Of a stretch of DNA of 32,567 nt, positions 15,990-25,760 are shown piece after piece; positions within the stretch are counted from its first letter, which is position 1, and every line of letters starts with the position of its first letter. The DNA comes from Oscillospiraceae bacterium. GTDB lineage: Bacteria; Bacillota; Clostridia; Oscillospirales; CAG-382. Both the position numbers and the translations under genes were made by a program. Location: NCBI GenBank assembly GCA_015064625.1, contig SVRW01000023.1, positions 1 through 32,567 of the forward strand, read 5' to 3'. The notes beneath the pieces were generated by a model, which was not told where the DNA came from, searched no databases, and saw only the letters and a program-made list of their open reading frames with translations.

Positions 15990-16535
15990 ATGGCAAAAAA
16001 CAAAAAAAATCAGAATGAAGAACCAATTTCCGAGGAAGTAATGGAAGAAACCACTGAAACCACTGAAAACACAGAGGAAATCGAGGTGGAAATAGACCCC
16101 GAAGTAAAAAAACTGACGGAAAAATGTGACGAGCTTCAAGATAAATACCTTCGCCTTGCGGCTGAATACGATAATTTCAGAAAACGTTCCGTAAAGGAAA
16201 AGGAATTGGCGTATCTCGATGCTTTTGCAAGAGCAGTTTCAGGAATGCTTCCCATTGTTGATAATATTGATAGGGCAACGGCTTTTGCAGATGCTGAATC
16301 TGAAATGGGCAAGGGAATAATAATGCTCCAAAAGCAAGTTTATGATGTCCTTGAAAAAATGGGTGTTAAAGCGATGGAATCCGACGGTGCGGAATTCAAT
16401 CCCGAGCTTCACAATGCGGTTATGCATGATGAGGACGATTCGGATAACAAAAATATAATTGTAGAAACCTTTCAAAAGGGCTATATATACGGTGATAAAG
16501 TCATCAGACACGCTATGGTAAAAGTATTAAACTAA
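15990..16535 (+). CDS. grpE: Nucleotide exchange factor GrpE
   Basis: The product is 181 residues from the chosen ATG, which has GAAAGGGA seven bases upstream. The N-terminal 45 residues are Lys/Glu/Thr-rich and disordered. A long coiled coil follows (about 47-100, 'L-R-L-A-A-E-Y-D-N-F-R-K-R'), then the C-terminal beta domain ending 'G-Y-I-Y-G-D-K-V-I-R-H-A-M-V-K-V', the GrpE signature. It dimerises and releases ADP from DnaK. An in-frame ATG at 15948, overlapping the hrcA stop, would add 14 residues but lacks its own ribosome site. Confidence 0.95.
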   Translation: MAKNKKNQNEEPISEEVMEETTETTENTEEIEVEIDPEVKKLTEKCDELQDKYLRLAAEYDNFRKRSVKEKELAYLDAFARAVSGMLPIVDNIDRATAFADAESEMGKGIIMLQKQVYDVLEKMGVKAMESDGAEFNPELHNAVMHDEDDSDNKNIIVETFQKGYIYGDKVIRHAMVKVLN

Positions 16536-16552
16536 CTTTATTTATATAATAG

Positions 16553-18379
<1,827 letters not shown>

Positions 18380-18395
18380 ACTGAATAAGGCGCAG

Positions 18396-18422
18396 TATGT
18401 GGCAGAGATCATCTGCCACATA
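18396..18422 (+). other. Intercistronic hairpin between dnaK and dnaJ
   Basis: A perfect 11-bp stem, TATGTGGCAGA (18396-18406) with its complement at 18412-18422, has a five-base loop (GATCA). No T tract follows, so it is not a classical terminator. It could protect the 3' end of the dnaK message or lower dnaJ expression relative to dnaK, as described for intercistronic hairpins in other heat-shock operons. That role is inference. Confidence 0.75.
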
Positions 18423-18442
18423 TGTTGCGAATGTAGGATATT

Positions 18443-19570
18443 ATGGCTGATAAAAGAGATTATTATGAAGTCCTTGGTGTATCTAAAGGTGCCAGCGACG
18501 ACGAGATAAAAAAAGCATACAGAAAGCTCGCGAAGAAATACCATCCTGACGTTAATCCGGGTGACAAAGAAGCCGAGGAGAAATTCAAAGAGGTCGGTGA
18601 AGCGTACGGAGTCCTTTCCAACGCAGAGGCGAAAGCTAAATACGACCAATACGGTCATGCCGCTTTTGATCCCGCATCAGGCGGTGGCGGATTCGGTGGA
18701 TTTGATTTTGGCGGCTTCGGCGGTTTTGATATGGGGGACATCTTCTCCAGCTTTTTCGGAGGCAGTGGCGGTGGAGGCAGAGGTTCTGCACAGACACAAA
18801 GAGGGGAGTCTATCGGACTTCGTCTTAAGCTTACCTTTGAGGAAGCGGCATTGGGCTGTAAGAAGAAAATCGAGTTTTCCAGAAAAGAACGCTGTTCTAC
18901 ATGTAATGGCTCGGGAGCTGAAAATCCAAGCGATATAGAAACTTGTAAAACCTGCGGTGGAACGGGCAGAGTAAGAACTGTTCAGAATACCATATTCGGA
19001 CAGATGCAGTCACAGACAACGTGCTCCGCTTGCCGTGGTAAGGGTAAAACTATCAAAAATATATGTAAAAAGTGTTCAGGCTCAGGCTTGAAAACCGTTT
19101 CTAAGGCTTTGGACGTAACTATTCCTGCAGGTATTGACGATGGTGAAAGACTGACCTTGCGTTCTCAAGGACATTCCGCACCAAACGGTAACGCAGGTGA
19201 TCTTGTTCTCGTTGTAAGTGTTTCAGCTCATAAATTCTTCCAGCGTGAAGGTGAAAATTTACATTGTGAATTCCCCATAAGCTTTGCTGAAGCGGTATTG
19301 GGTACGACTTTGAGTGTTCCTACTCTTGAAGATAAGGCGGAAGTTAAAATTCCGGAGGGAACTCAGTCGGGAACGGTATTCTGTGTAAAGGGTAAAGGTA
19401 TACAGCGAGTAAACGGAAGAACAAAGGGAGATTTGTACGTAACCGTAAATATAGACGTCCCGAAAAGTCTTTCCAAGGAGCAGAAAGAAGCTTTGCTCAA
19501 CTTTGACGAAAAATGCGGTAAGAAGGCTTCAACAAAACGTCAGAGCTTTTTCGATAAGTTCAAAAAGTAA
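18443..19570 (+). CDS. dnaJ: Co-chaperone DnaJ (Hsp40, type I)
   Basis: The 375-residue product has a J domain with the H-P-D motif at 34-36, a Gly/Phe region (about 75-115) and a zinc-binding domain with four C-x-x-C-x-G-x-G repeats (C151/C154, C168/C171, C194/C197, C208/C211). Two C-terminal beta domains follow. It delivers substrates to DnaK and triggers ATP hydrolysis. The ribosome site is weak (TAGGATA), consistent with lower output than dnaK. I see no convincing terminator in the 195 bases after it. Confidence 0.98.
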   Translation: MADKRDYYEVLGVSKGASDDEIKKAYRKLAKKYHPDVNPGDKEAEEKFKEVGEAYGVLSNAEAKAKYDQYGHAAFDPASGGGGFGGFDFGGFGGFDMGDIFSSFFGGSGGGGRGSAQTQRGESIGLRLKLTFEEAALGCKKKIEFSRKERCSTCNGSGAENPSDIETCKTCGGTGRVRTVQNTIFGQMQSQTTCSACRGKGKTIKNICKKCSGSGLKTVSKALDVTIPAGIDDGERLTLRSQGHSAPNGNAGDLVLVVSVSAHKFFQREGENLHCEFPISFAEAVLGTTLSVPTLEDKAEVKIPEGTQSGTVFCVKGKGIQRVNGRTKGDLYVTVNIDVPKSLSKEQKEALLNFDEKCGKKASTKRQSFFDKFKK

Positions 19571-19676
19571 CATATCATAGTATTTAAAGGGAATACAACG
19601 AAGATAGGGAGAAAAATTTCATCCAAAAACGTTATGCGTCGTTATTGGGCTTTGTGAATTTTTTTACAAATAAACA

Positions 19677-19705
19677 TTTATTTATACACAATTAGATGAT
19701 ATAAT
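19677..19705 (+). promoter_or_regulatory. Probable promoter of the repeat lipoprotein gene
   Basis: TATAAT at 19700-19705 is perfect; the -35 at 17-base spacing is weak (TTTATT, 19677-19682) within an A/T-rich stretch. A ribosome-site-like AAGGAAAA lies at about 19731-19738, followed by GTG-TGT-TAA at 19742 rather than by the gene's own ATG. Confidence 0.5.
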
Positions 19706-19765
19706 ACCAAAGGTTTGATTTAATTAAAGAAAGGAAAAGACGTGTGTTAAACGTCAGAAAGAAAA

Positions 19766-20044
19766 ATGAAAAAATTAGTTGTACTTCTTTTATCAATGCT
19801 TTTAGTTGTATCTATTGTTTCTTGCGGAATTGTTGAAGAACCTTCCACAGAACCTTCTTCTAAAGCTGATTCTTCCCTTGCAGACACATCTGAAGTTGAC
19901 AAGGATGACGAATCCGAAGCTGCATCTGAAGCTGCATCCGAAGTTGTATCTGAAGCTGCATCTGAAGCTGCTTCTACAGAAGCTGTATCTGAAGCTACAT
20001 CCGAAGCTACATCCGAAGTTGCTTCTACAGAAGCTGCTGCTTAA
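19766..20044 (+). CDS. Small lipoprotein made almost only of Ser-Glu-Ala repeats
   Basis: The 92-residue precursor has a classic lipoprotein signal (basic start, hydrophobic core, V-S-C with lipidation at C20). The mature 73 residues are an acidic low-complexity chain: a Ser/Thr/Asp/Glu spacer, then from residue 50 about ten units of S-E-A-A, S-E-A-T or S-T-E-A type. No folded domain follows. Such chains usually serve as linkers between a lipid anchor and a surface domain, so this is either a free-standing spacer protein or a gene that lost its 3' domain. A TAA and a terminator follow cleanly. The ribosome site (GAAAGAAAA) is weak. Confidence 0.7.
   Translation: MKKLVVLLLSMLLVVSIVSCGIVEEPSTEPSSKADSSLADTSEVDKDDESEAASEAASEVVSEAASEAASTEAVSEATSEATSEVASTEAAA
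19913..20041 (+). repeat. Degenerate 12-base coding tandem repeat
   Basis: The unit is about 'tct/tcc-gaa-gct-gca/aca', encoding S-E-A-A/T. Some units are stretched to S-T-E-A-V/A by an extra codon. Such tracts tend to vary in copy number by slippage. Confidence 0.85.
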
Positions 20045-20061
20045 TTCGTTACTTAACGAAA

Positions 20062-20104
20062 AAATGGGGTTGTTGCAAAAGCGACAGCCCCTATTGTTTT
20101 AAAA
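20062..20104 (+). terminator. Terminator (or attenuator) just before the PPTase gene
   Basis: An 11-bp stem (20066-20076 with 20081-20091, two G-U pairs) has an AAAA loop, preceded by A residues and followed by ATTGTTTT. It ends only about 11 bases before the next ATG, leaving no room for a separate promoter. A second small palindrome, TTCGTT-N4-AACGAA, lies at 20045-20060. Confidence 0.8.
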
Positions 20105-20114
20105 CGGTGAAAAA

Positions 20115-20756
20115 ATGACAGAATTATTCATTGTGAAAATGGAAAACAAGGATTTTTCCGTACCCGATTATATGTGGGAGCTTGCGGACTGTGAAAAAAG
20201 GACTTCCATAAAAAAGATAAGGCGTGAAAGCGAGCAGAAAACCAGACTGTATGCCCACGTTTTCGTGAAAATCATTCTTGGTGAAAAACTCTCATTAGCT
20301 CCTTCAAAAATAAAAATTTCGTATTTACAAAATGGCAAACCATACGTTGAAAACTGTCCTTTAAAATTCAATATTTCGCATACGGAGAACGCCTTTGCGG
20401 TTTCTATTTCCGATAATGAAACGGGAGTTGATATTGAAAAAACAAGATCTGTGGATTTGGCTCTTTGTAACAGATTTTTCACGGAGAACGAACGTAAACT
20501 CGTGTTCAAAAATGATATAAAGTTGGAGCTTGAAAAACGGTTTTTCTACGTCTGGACAAGAAAAGAAGCTTTTTTGAAATATACAGGCGAGGGGATAAGC
20601 GGATTGAAAACCACTGATACCGAATCCCCTGACTTGTCTTCAATGCTTAAAACCTTTACGGAAGGCGAATATACAGTTTCTCTTTGCTTTGACGATAAAG
20701 GCCTTGAAAAGGTTGTTTTGACGGAAGAAGAATTGATTACGAAATTTGATTCGTAA
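20115..20756 (+). CDS. 4'-phosphopantetheinyl transferase, Sfp type
   Basis: The 213-residue product shows the Sfp-family motifs in order: 'L-K-F-N-I-S-H-T' (S89, H90), 'G-V-D-I-E-K' with metal ligands D106 and E108, and 'W-T-R-K-E-A-F-L-K' with E151, the third acidic residue. It transfers phosphopantetheine from CoA to carrier-protein serines. No acyl carrier, fatty-acid, NRPS or PKS gene is nearby, so its target is probably elsewhere. The ribosome site is poor (CGGTGA four bases upstream). It starts right after a terminator-like hairpin, so expression may depend on read-through from the lipoprotein gene. Confidence 0.9.
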   Translation: MTELFIVKMENKDFSVPDYMWELADCEKRTSIKKIRRESEQKTRLYAHVFVKIILGEKLSLAPSKIKISYLQNGKPYVENCPLKFNISHTENAFAVSISDNETGVDIEKTRSVDLALCNRFFTENERKLVFKNDIKLELEKRFFYVWTRKEAFLKYTGEGISGLKTTDTESPDLSSMLKTFTEGEYTVSLCFDDKGLEKVVLTEEELITKFDS

Positions 20757-20788
20757 TCGGAATGATTTTGAATTTATAATAATCGCAA

Positions 20789-20824
20789 AAAATGCTTTTC
20801 CCTTGATTTTGGGAAAAGCATTTT
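20789..20824. terminator. Bidirectional terminator between PPTase gene and fhs
   Basis: A perfect 14-bp stem (20789-20802 with 20811-20824) with an eight-base loop is flanked by A residues on the left and T residues on the right, so it works in both directions for the convergent genes. Confidence 0.9.
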
Positions 20825-20865
20825 ATACTTTAAATTTATTGAGAAATATCTATCTGTGTTTTGTA

Positions 20866-22527
20866 TTAAAACAGTCCTGATATATTTCCCTCGGAGTCCA
20901 CGTCGATTTTTTCCGCGGCAGGAACTTTTGGGAGTCCCGGCATTGTCATTATATCACCTGTGAGCATTACGATAAATCCTGCTCCTGCGCAAACCTTGGC
21001 ATTTCTTACTGTGATTTCGAAATTTTCGGGAGCGCATATTTTTGTAGGATCATCGGAAAAGCTGTACTGCGTTTTTGCCATACAAACGGGAAGGCTTGAG
21101 AAACCAAGCTCTTTAATGAGAGCAAGCTGTTTTTTTGCATTAGTTGTGAAGGTAACGCCTGTTCCACCGTAAATGCGCTTTGCAATGGCTTCTGCTTTTT
21201 CCTCGGGGGAGGCCTCGTCTTCATAGCAAAGCTCTTGCTTGCTTTCTACACCGCAAAGTCTTATTACCTCTTTTGCAAGCTCAACACCGCCTGCGCCACC
21301 ATCTGCCCATACTGTTGAGGTGACAACGTTGACTCCAAGCTTCTTGCATTCTTCGGATACTGTTTCTATTTCTGCATCCGTATCGTCAGGGAAGCGGTTG
21401 ATTGCAACAACACAAGGCAATTTATAAACGTTAACTATATTTGAAACATGTCTCATAAGGTTGGGCATGCCCGCTTTCAAGGCTTCTATATTTTCACCTT
21501 TTAATGCTGTTTTTGGAACACCACCATGCATTTTTAAGGCTCTTACAGTTGCAACCACAACAACGGCAGAAGCTTCCAGCTTTGCTTTTCTGCATTTGAT
21601 ATCGAAGAATTTTTGCGCGCCTAAATCTGCACCGAAGCCCGCTTCCGTAACAACGTAGTCACCTAAAGCGAGAGCTGTTTTTGTTGCGATAACGGAGTTG
21701 CATCCGTGGGCAATATTGGCGAAAGGTCCGCCATGAACGAACGCAGGAGTTCCCTCAAGAGTCTGAACAAGATTTGGCTTCAAGGCATCAACCAAAAGAG
21801 CGGTCATTGCACCTTGGGCGTTGAGCTGACCTGCGGTTACAGGCTTGTCATCGTAGGTGTAACCAACAATAATATTTGAAAGCTTTTCTTTCAGATCGTC
21901 TATGGATGAAGAAAGACAGAGAATTGCCATTATTTCTGAAGCTACGGTTATATCAAAACCGTCTTCACGGGGAACACCGTTTGCCTTTCCGCCAAGGCCG
22001 TCAGTTATAAATCTGAGCTGTCTGTCGTTCATATCAACGGCGCGTTTCCAAGTAATTCTTCTCGGGTCGATATTCAAGGAATTTCCTTGATGAATATGGT
22101 TATCAAGCATTGCGGCAAGAAGGTTATTTGCCGCGCCTATTGCGTGAAAATCGCCTGTGAAGTGAAGGTTTATATCTTCCATTGGAACAACCTGAGCGTA
22201 TCCGCCTCCTGCTGCTCCGCCTTTAACACCGAAAACAGGACCTAAAGAGGGTTCGCGTAAAGCAACTACAACGTTCTCTCCTAAACGCTTTATTCCGTCT
22301 GCAAGGCCAATTGTTGTTGTGGTTTTACCTTCGCCTGCAGGGGTTGGCGTAATAGCCGTAACTAAAATAAGCTTGCCCTTTTTCTCCATCTTTGAAAAAG
22401 AAAGACTTACTTTTCCTTTATATTTCCCATAAGGCTCAAGGTCGTCATCCTTTATTCCAAGAGAAGCGGCTATCTGAGAAATTGGTTGCATCTTCGCCTC
22501 TTTGGCGATTTCTATATCCGTTTTCAT
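20866..22527 (-). CDS. fhs: Formate-tetrahydrofolate ligase
   Basis: The 553-residue length is standard. It has the ATP-binding loop '[10 protein letters not shown]' at residues 61-70 and the family pattern '[19 protein letters not shown]'. The enzyme makes 10-formyl-THF from formate, ATP and THF, feeding purine synthesis or the methyl branch of acetogenesis. GAGG eight bases before the ATG supports the start. It lies 21 bases after the dockerin peptidase gene on the same strand, with no terminator or obvious promoter between, an odd partner for a cytosolic C1 enzyme. The only other folate-linked gene in the window is the methyltransferase at 7078. Confidence 0.98.
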   Translation of the reverse strand: MKTDIEIAKEAKMQPISQIAASLGIKDDDLEPYGKYKGKVSLSFSKMEKKGKLILVTAITPTPAGEGKTTTTIGLADGIKRLGENVVVALREPSLGPVFGVKGGAAGGGYAQVVPMEDINLHFTGDFHAIGAANNLLAAMLDNHIHQGNSLNIDPRRITWKRAVDMNDRQLRFITDGLGGKANGVPREDGFDITVASEIMAILCLSSSIDDLKEKLSNIIVGYTYDDKPVTAGQLNAQGAMTALLVDALKPNLVQTLEGTPAFVHGGPFANIAHGCNSVIATKTALALGDYVVTEAGFGADLGAQKFFDIKCRKAKLEASAVVVVATVRALKMHGGVPKTALKGENIEALKAGMPNLMRHVSNIVNVYKLPCVVAINRFPDDTDAEIETVSEECKKLGVNVVTSTVWADGGAGGVELAKEVIRLCGVESKQELCYEDEASPEEKAEAIAKRIYGGTGVTFTTNAKKQLALIKELGFSSLPVCMAKTQYSFSDDPTKICAPENFEITVRNAKVCAGAGFIVMLTGDIMTMPGLPKVPAAEKIDVDSEGNISGLF

Positions 22528-22548
22528 GCTAAAACCTCGCTGTTTTAC

Positions 22549-24696
22549 TTAACTTATAAATTTGTTTTTGATAAGGAGATAATCAGTTGCGTTTATTGAA
22601 CCATCCCCATTGACGTCTGCGGCAATTTCCGTTGCATTTGTGAAGGTGTGATTTCCTAAAAATGCTTGTTTTATTCTTAAATAGTCTGTTGTTGAGATGC
22701 TTCCGTTGCAGTCAACGTCCCCGGCTTTAATTGTTTTGAAGGTTATGCCGTCAATATTGTGAAGTTTATCCGTTATTATTTCAATATTGCTGTCTCCAAA
22801 AACGCTTTCAGCCGTTTCGTTTATTCCAACGATAACGTACGTAACGTTTTCTTGAAGCTTAACGGTGCAATTTTTGAGGTAAAGTATTTTGAAAGAATAG
22901 CTTTTCCCTTCGTATTTTGCAGTTGCATCTATCGCTTTGGCAGATGTGGGAATTGTATAGCTTATCTGGATTCCGCCTTTGACGGAATAAACGCTTCCGT
23001 CGCTGTAATTGAAGTTTATGGAAAGAGAGGAGAGGTCGGCTTCTTTTCCGAGTATTCCTACAATTCCTTCTGAGGAGATAGTTGTATCTATAAGATATGG
23101 GCTATCAAACCTGCAATATTCAAGGGAACACCAACCTGTAAGCTGATTATATACGGTTTTTCCCCAACCGTCTTTGATTTCAGTTATTTGTATTTTTGTG
23201 CCTGCGGACATAATAGCAAGGCTTGCGGAGGAAGTTGTTGCATCCGCTCTCAATCTCAAATTGCTTGTTACTTCGTAATAGCCCTTGTTATATGTATCTG
23301 TTGACGGTAAAACGGTAAAACGGTTTTCTCCGTCAGTGATTATTGATACAGGTGTTTCTTGAACGGGAGGTTCAACAGGTGGTTCTTCCGTGGGATTTAA
23401 CAAAATTGTATATTTAAGACCGCAATATCCATCAAATCCGTCGTATGAGGTTTTTCCCCATATTCCTGACGTTTCCGTGACAACTATTTCGGTTCCCGAT
23501 GGAATAACTGTCAGAATCGAAGAAGAAGTTGTTGGCTGTTCTCTGAGGTATATGCTTCCAGTAGTTTTATAAGTTCCTGAAACATAGTCATAAGGTTCTT
23601 CGGAAGAGGATTCTTCAGATGATGGTTCTTCAGATGAAGGTTCCTCGGAAGACGGTTCTTCGGAAGATGGCTCTTCGGAAGATGGCTCCTCGGATGAAGG
23701 TTCTTCGGAAGATGGCTCCTCGGATGAAGGTTCTTCGGAAGACGGTTCTTCGGAAGATGGTTCCTCGGATGAAGGTTCTTCGGATGAGGGGTCTTCTGAT
23801 GAAGATTCTTCGGAAGACGGTTCTTCAGATGAAAGCTCGGAGGGGTCTTTATATTCCGAAATCAAATTAGCATAATCGAGGCAAACGTAGCCTTCGAAGC
23901 CTTCAAAAGAGGTTTTGCCCCATACACCGCTTGTTGTTGTTACGGTTATTTCCGTATCTGCGGGAATTATTGTAATAGCGGCAGAGGTTGTGGAAGCCGA
24001 CTCTCGAAGGTTGAGCCTGTCCGTCGTTTTATAAATACCGGGAACGTATTCACTTGGGGGAGTTGTTCCCGATACGTTATCCGACACGTCACCTATATTG
24101 ACTTTCTTACCTGTGGACGTGTAAAGAAATATTTTTGTAACTCCGCTTACGGAATAGTAATCAAAAAGTACGTTATATTCTGAAGCAGGGTCCATCATGT
24201 AAACTACGCCGTTTTTAACCTCACGGATCGCAACGTAGTGACCAAGGTTTTTAACTCCTGCTATGATGTAATATCCCTTGTTGAGATAATACTGAATAGC
24301 TTCTGTTTTTTCCGCTTTTGTTTTACCGAGAAGAACTTCTGAACGGTAATCAAACCCAGGAACAGCTTTGTTTATTTTGCCCTTGTAAATAAGGTTCCCT
24401 GAAAATCCACCAACGGATTTAAGTTCATAAACTAACGTCGCGGGATCAAAATCGGCTTCTGTCCTGAGCCCACCATAAACTATAAGCATAGCGGCTGACG
24501 TAACGTAGCAACCTATATTTCCGATGGTGTTGTTGCCAATATATACGTCTTTCCACTGCTCATCATACTGCTTCCACAAATAAAATGGAGTTTCCGTTCC
24601 TGCGGCAGAGGCTTCGAGGGCGGGAGCGGAAAAAATAGATGTAAACAACATAACTGCAACTGTAATTATTGCCGCGAATCTCTTTGTGCGTTTCAT
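22549..24696 (-). CDS. Secreted C39-like cysteine peptidase with three SH3 domains and a dockerin
   Basis: The 715-residue product has a signal peptide (about 1-31) and a peptidase_C39-like domain (about 35-195). Its catalytic set is visible: C63 in N-I-G-C-Y-V-T-S, H153 in L-G-H-Y-V-A-I and D169 in M-M-D-P. SH3b domains lie at about 217-282, 377-440 and 475-535, each with the 'L-x-L-R' opening and 'W-G-K-T' core. Between the first two runs a Ser-Glu-Pro linker of sixteen pentapeptides. An Ig-like region follows (about 540-620). The last ~60 residues are a type I dockerin (D-V-D-C-N-G and D-V-N-G-D-G loops). SH3b domains suggest cell-wall binding and the dockerin suggests attachment to a scaffoldin. 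The ATG lacks a clear ribosome site despite a good promoter and a leader of about 140 bases. Confidence 0.88.
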   Translation of the reverse strand: MKRTKRFAAIITVAVMLFTSIFSAPALEASAAGTETPFYLWKQYDEQWKDVYIGNNTIGNIGCYVTSAAMLIVYGGLRTEADFDPATLVYELKSVGGFSGNLIYKGKINKAVPGFDYRSEVLLGKTKAEKTEAIQYYLNKGYYIIAGVKNLGHYVAIREVKNGVVYMMDPASEYNVLFDYYSVSGVTKIFLYTSTGKKVNIGDVSDNVSGTTPPSEYVPGIYKTTDRLNLRESASTTSAAITIIPADTEITVTTTSGVWGKTSFEGFEGYVCLDYANLISEYKDPSELSSEEPSSEESSSEDPSSEEPSSEEPSSEEPSSEEPSSEEPSSEEPSSEEPSSEEPSSEEPSSEEPSSEEPSSEESSSEEPYDYVSGTYKTTGSIYLREQPTTSSSILTVIPSGTEIVVTETSGIWGKTSYDGFDGYCGLKYTILLNPTEEPPVEPPVQETPVSIITDGENRFTVLPSTDTYNKGYYEVTSNLRLRADATTSSASLAIMSAGTKIQITEIKDGWGKTVYNQLTGWCSLEYCRFDSPYLIDTTISSEGIVGILGKEADLSSLSINFNYSDGSVYSVKGGIQISYTIPTSAKAIDATAKYEGKSYSFKILYLKNCTVKLQENVTYVIVGINETAESVFGDSNIEIITDKLHNIDGITFKTIKAGDVDCNGSISTTDYLRIKQAFLGNHTFTNATEIAADVNGDGSINATDYLLIKNKFIS
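23594..23833 (-). repeat. 15-base coding tandem repeat (Ser-Ser-Glu-Glu-Pro linker)
   Basis: Sixteen consecutive 15-base units (240 bases) on the minus strand encode S-S-E-E-P, with variants S-S-E-E-S and S-S-E-D-P at the edges. The units differ mainly at synonymous positions (TCC/TCT, GAA/GAG, GAT/GAC on the plus strand), so the protein repeat is kept under selection or is recently expanded. It lies between SH3 domains 1 and 2. Confidence 0.95.
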
Positions 24697-24843
24697 TGTT
24701 TGTACAGACGTGCAGAGCCTATTCGAAAAAAAGATGAACGTTTAATGTATAAGTCCTTTTCTTTGTCTCTTTATTATGCTCCCGTCGAAACTCCTTTTCT
24801 GTTTTTTTACTAATTTATATAAAATAATGGGTCATTCGACCTC
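24697..24843 (-). other. Long 5' leader of the C39-SH3-dockerin gene
   Basis: From the predicted start near 24837 to the ATG at 24696 is about 140 bases. The 5' end can fold (GGTC-N4-GACC around 24830-24841; GTCGAA 24784-24789 with TTCGAC 24835-24840). GGAG and AAGGA sequences occur but not at ribosome-site distance from the ATG. I do not recognise a known riboswitch class. Confidence 0.4.
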
Positions 24844-24872
24844 ATTATACAAGAAAATAATTTATAAGTCAA
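24844..24872 (-). promoter_or_regulatory. Sigma-A promoter of the C39-SH3-dockerin / fhs unit
   Basis: On the minus strand TTGACT (24872-24867) and TATAAT (24849-24844) are 17 bases apart. Confidence 0.8.
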
Positions 24873-24934
24873 TCGAGTTCATATTCATTTAACAAACGTA
24901 TTTTGCGATTCGGCTCATTGAACAAAACGAGGGT

Positions 24935-24979
24935 AAAAAAATTGGGGAAATTGCACAAAAATCAAAAGTGCAATTTCCC
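24935..24979 (-). terminator. Terminator of hpt
   Basis: Read leftward, a perfect 12-bp stem GGGAAATTGCAC (24979-24968, complement 24956-24945) with an 11-base loop is followed by CAATTTTTTT. It begins about 25 bases after the hpt stop. Confidence 0.92.
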
Positions 24980-25004
24980 GCAAAAACAAAACGAAAAAAC
25001 GTTA

Positions 25005-25556
25005 TTATTTTTCGTAAACCGATGGGCTGAGAACGCCTATGAAGGGAAGGTTTCTGTAAAGCTCTGCAAAATCCATACCGTATCCAACAACAAATTTGTC
25101 TGGGATAACGAATCCCGAATAATCAGCCGTCAGGTCGTTAGTGCGTCTGTCGGGCTTATCAAGGAACGTACAGATTTTAAGGCTTGCAGGCTTACGAGCC
25201 ATAAGAATTTTCTTGAGATATCCAAGGGTCGTTCCTGTGTCGAGTATGTCTTCAACAATTATAACGTCCACATCCTCAATAGAACCGCTTAAATCCTTGA
25301 GAATCATAACCTGACCTGAGGTCGTTGCAGAGTTTCCGTATGATGAAACTACCATAAAATCAAAAGTGCAATCCAAATCAAGCTCTCTTACAAGGTCGGA
25401 GAAGAAAATTACAGAACCTTTGAGGATGCAGAGCATAAGAACTTTTTTGCCCTTATAATCCTCACTTATGGTTTTTGCCAGCTCGGATACCCTCTTTTTG
25501 ATATCTTCTTCTGTGATAAGCACTTCATCAATAATGTTTTTGAGTTCGTTTTTCAT
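25005..25556 (-). CDS. hpt: Hypoxanthine phosphoribosyltransferase
   Basis: The product is 183 residues from the ATG at 25556, which has a perfect GGAGG eight bases upstream; a longer in-frame start at 25598 has none. The PRPP-binding motif 'V-I-I-V-E-D-I-L-D-T-G-T-T' is at residues 98-110 and the flexible-loop 'S-S-Y-G-N-S' at 71-76, both typical of HPRT. It salvages hypoxanthine (and guanine) to IMP (GMP). It is monocistronic, divergent from the decarboxylase operon. Confidence 0.97.
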   Translation of the reverse strand: MKNELKNIIDEVLITEEDIKKRVSELAKTISEDYKGKKVLMLCILKGSVIFFSDLVRELDLDCTFDFMVVSSYGNSATTSGQVMILKDLSGSIEDVDVIIVEDILDTGTTLGYLKKILMARKPASLKICTFLDKPDRRTNDLTADYSGFVIPDKFVVGYGMDFAELYRNLPFIGVLSPSVYEK

Positions 25557-25588
25557 ATGTGTCCTCCGAAAATAAAATGGATATTTAC

Positions 25589-25617
25589 AATTTACCACAA
25601 AACAATGAGAAATTCAA
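25589..25617 (-). promoter_or_regulatory. Promoter of hpt
   Basis: On the minus strand TTGAAT (25617-25612) and TAAATT (25594-25589) are 17 bases apart, with TGTGG directly before the -10 as in the promoter at 75-103. Confidence 0.65.
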
Positions 25618-25675
25618 CATTATTTTAATAACAAATATTCAAAATTAAAATAATTTTTTATTTGTGGAAAAAGTC

Positions 25676-25704
25676 TTGATTATCTTGAAAAATTGGTGTA
25701 TAAT
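25676..25704 (+). promoter_or_regulatory. Promoter of the Na+-pumping decarboxylase operon
   Basis: TTGATT (25676-25681) and TATAAT (25699-25704) are 17 bases apart. It is divergent from the hpt promoter, with about 60 A/T-rich bases between. Confidence 0.78.
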
Positions 25705-25720
25705 GGTAAGAGTAAAATAG

Positions 25721-25741
25721 CGGAGAATGTGGTTTTCTCCG
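25721..25741 (+). promoter_or_regulatory. Leader hairpin abutting the oadG ribosome site
   Basis: CGGAGAA (25721-25727) and TTCTCCG (25735-25741) form a 7-bp stem. The last stem base is the first base of the ribosome site GAGGAAGGAG (25741-25750), so folding could tune translation of the first gene. Confidence 0.55.
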
Positions 25742-25760
25742 AGGAAGGAGATATAAACCT

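Noticed and set aside
19806..20102. 98-codon frame rich in Leu, Lys and Pro
   Set aside because: It is the shifted reading of the Ser-Glu-Ala repeat in the lipoprotein gene, and it crosses the terminator.
23594..23833. Regular repeats as a possible CRISPR array
   Set aside because: The 15-base period is contiguous with no spacers and encodes a clean Ser-Glu-Pro linker in a real gene.
24697..24843. Riboswitch in the leader of the C39-SH3-dockerin gene
   Set aside because: I could not match the leader to the ydaO, GEMM or other class consensus I know; only short inverted repeats are present.
24903..25292. 129-codon plus-strand frame antisense to hpt
   Set aside because: It overlaps hpt and its terminator entirely; the hpt frame is unambiguous.
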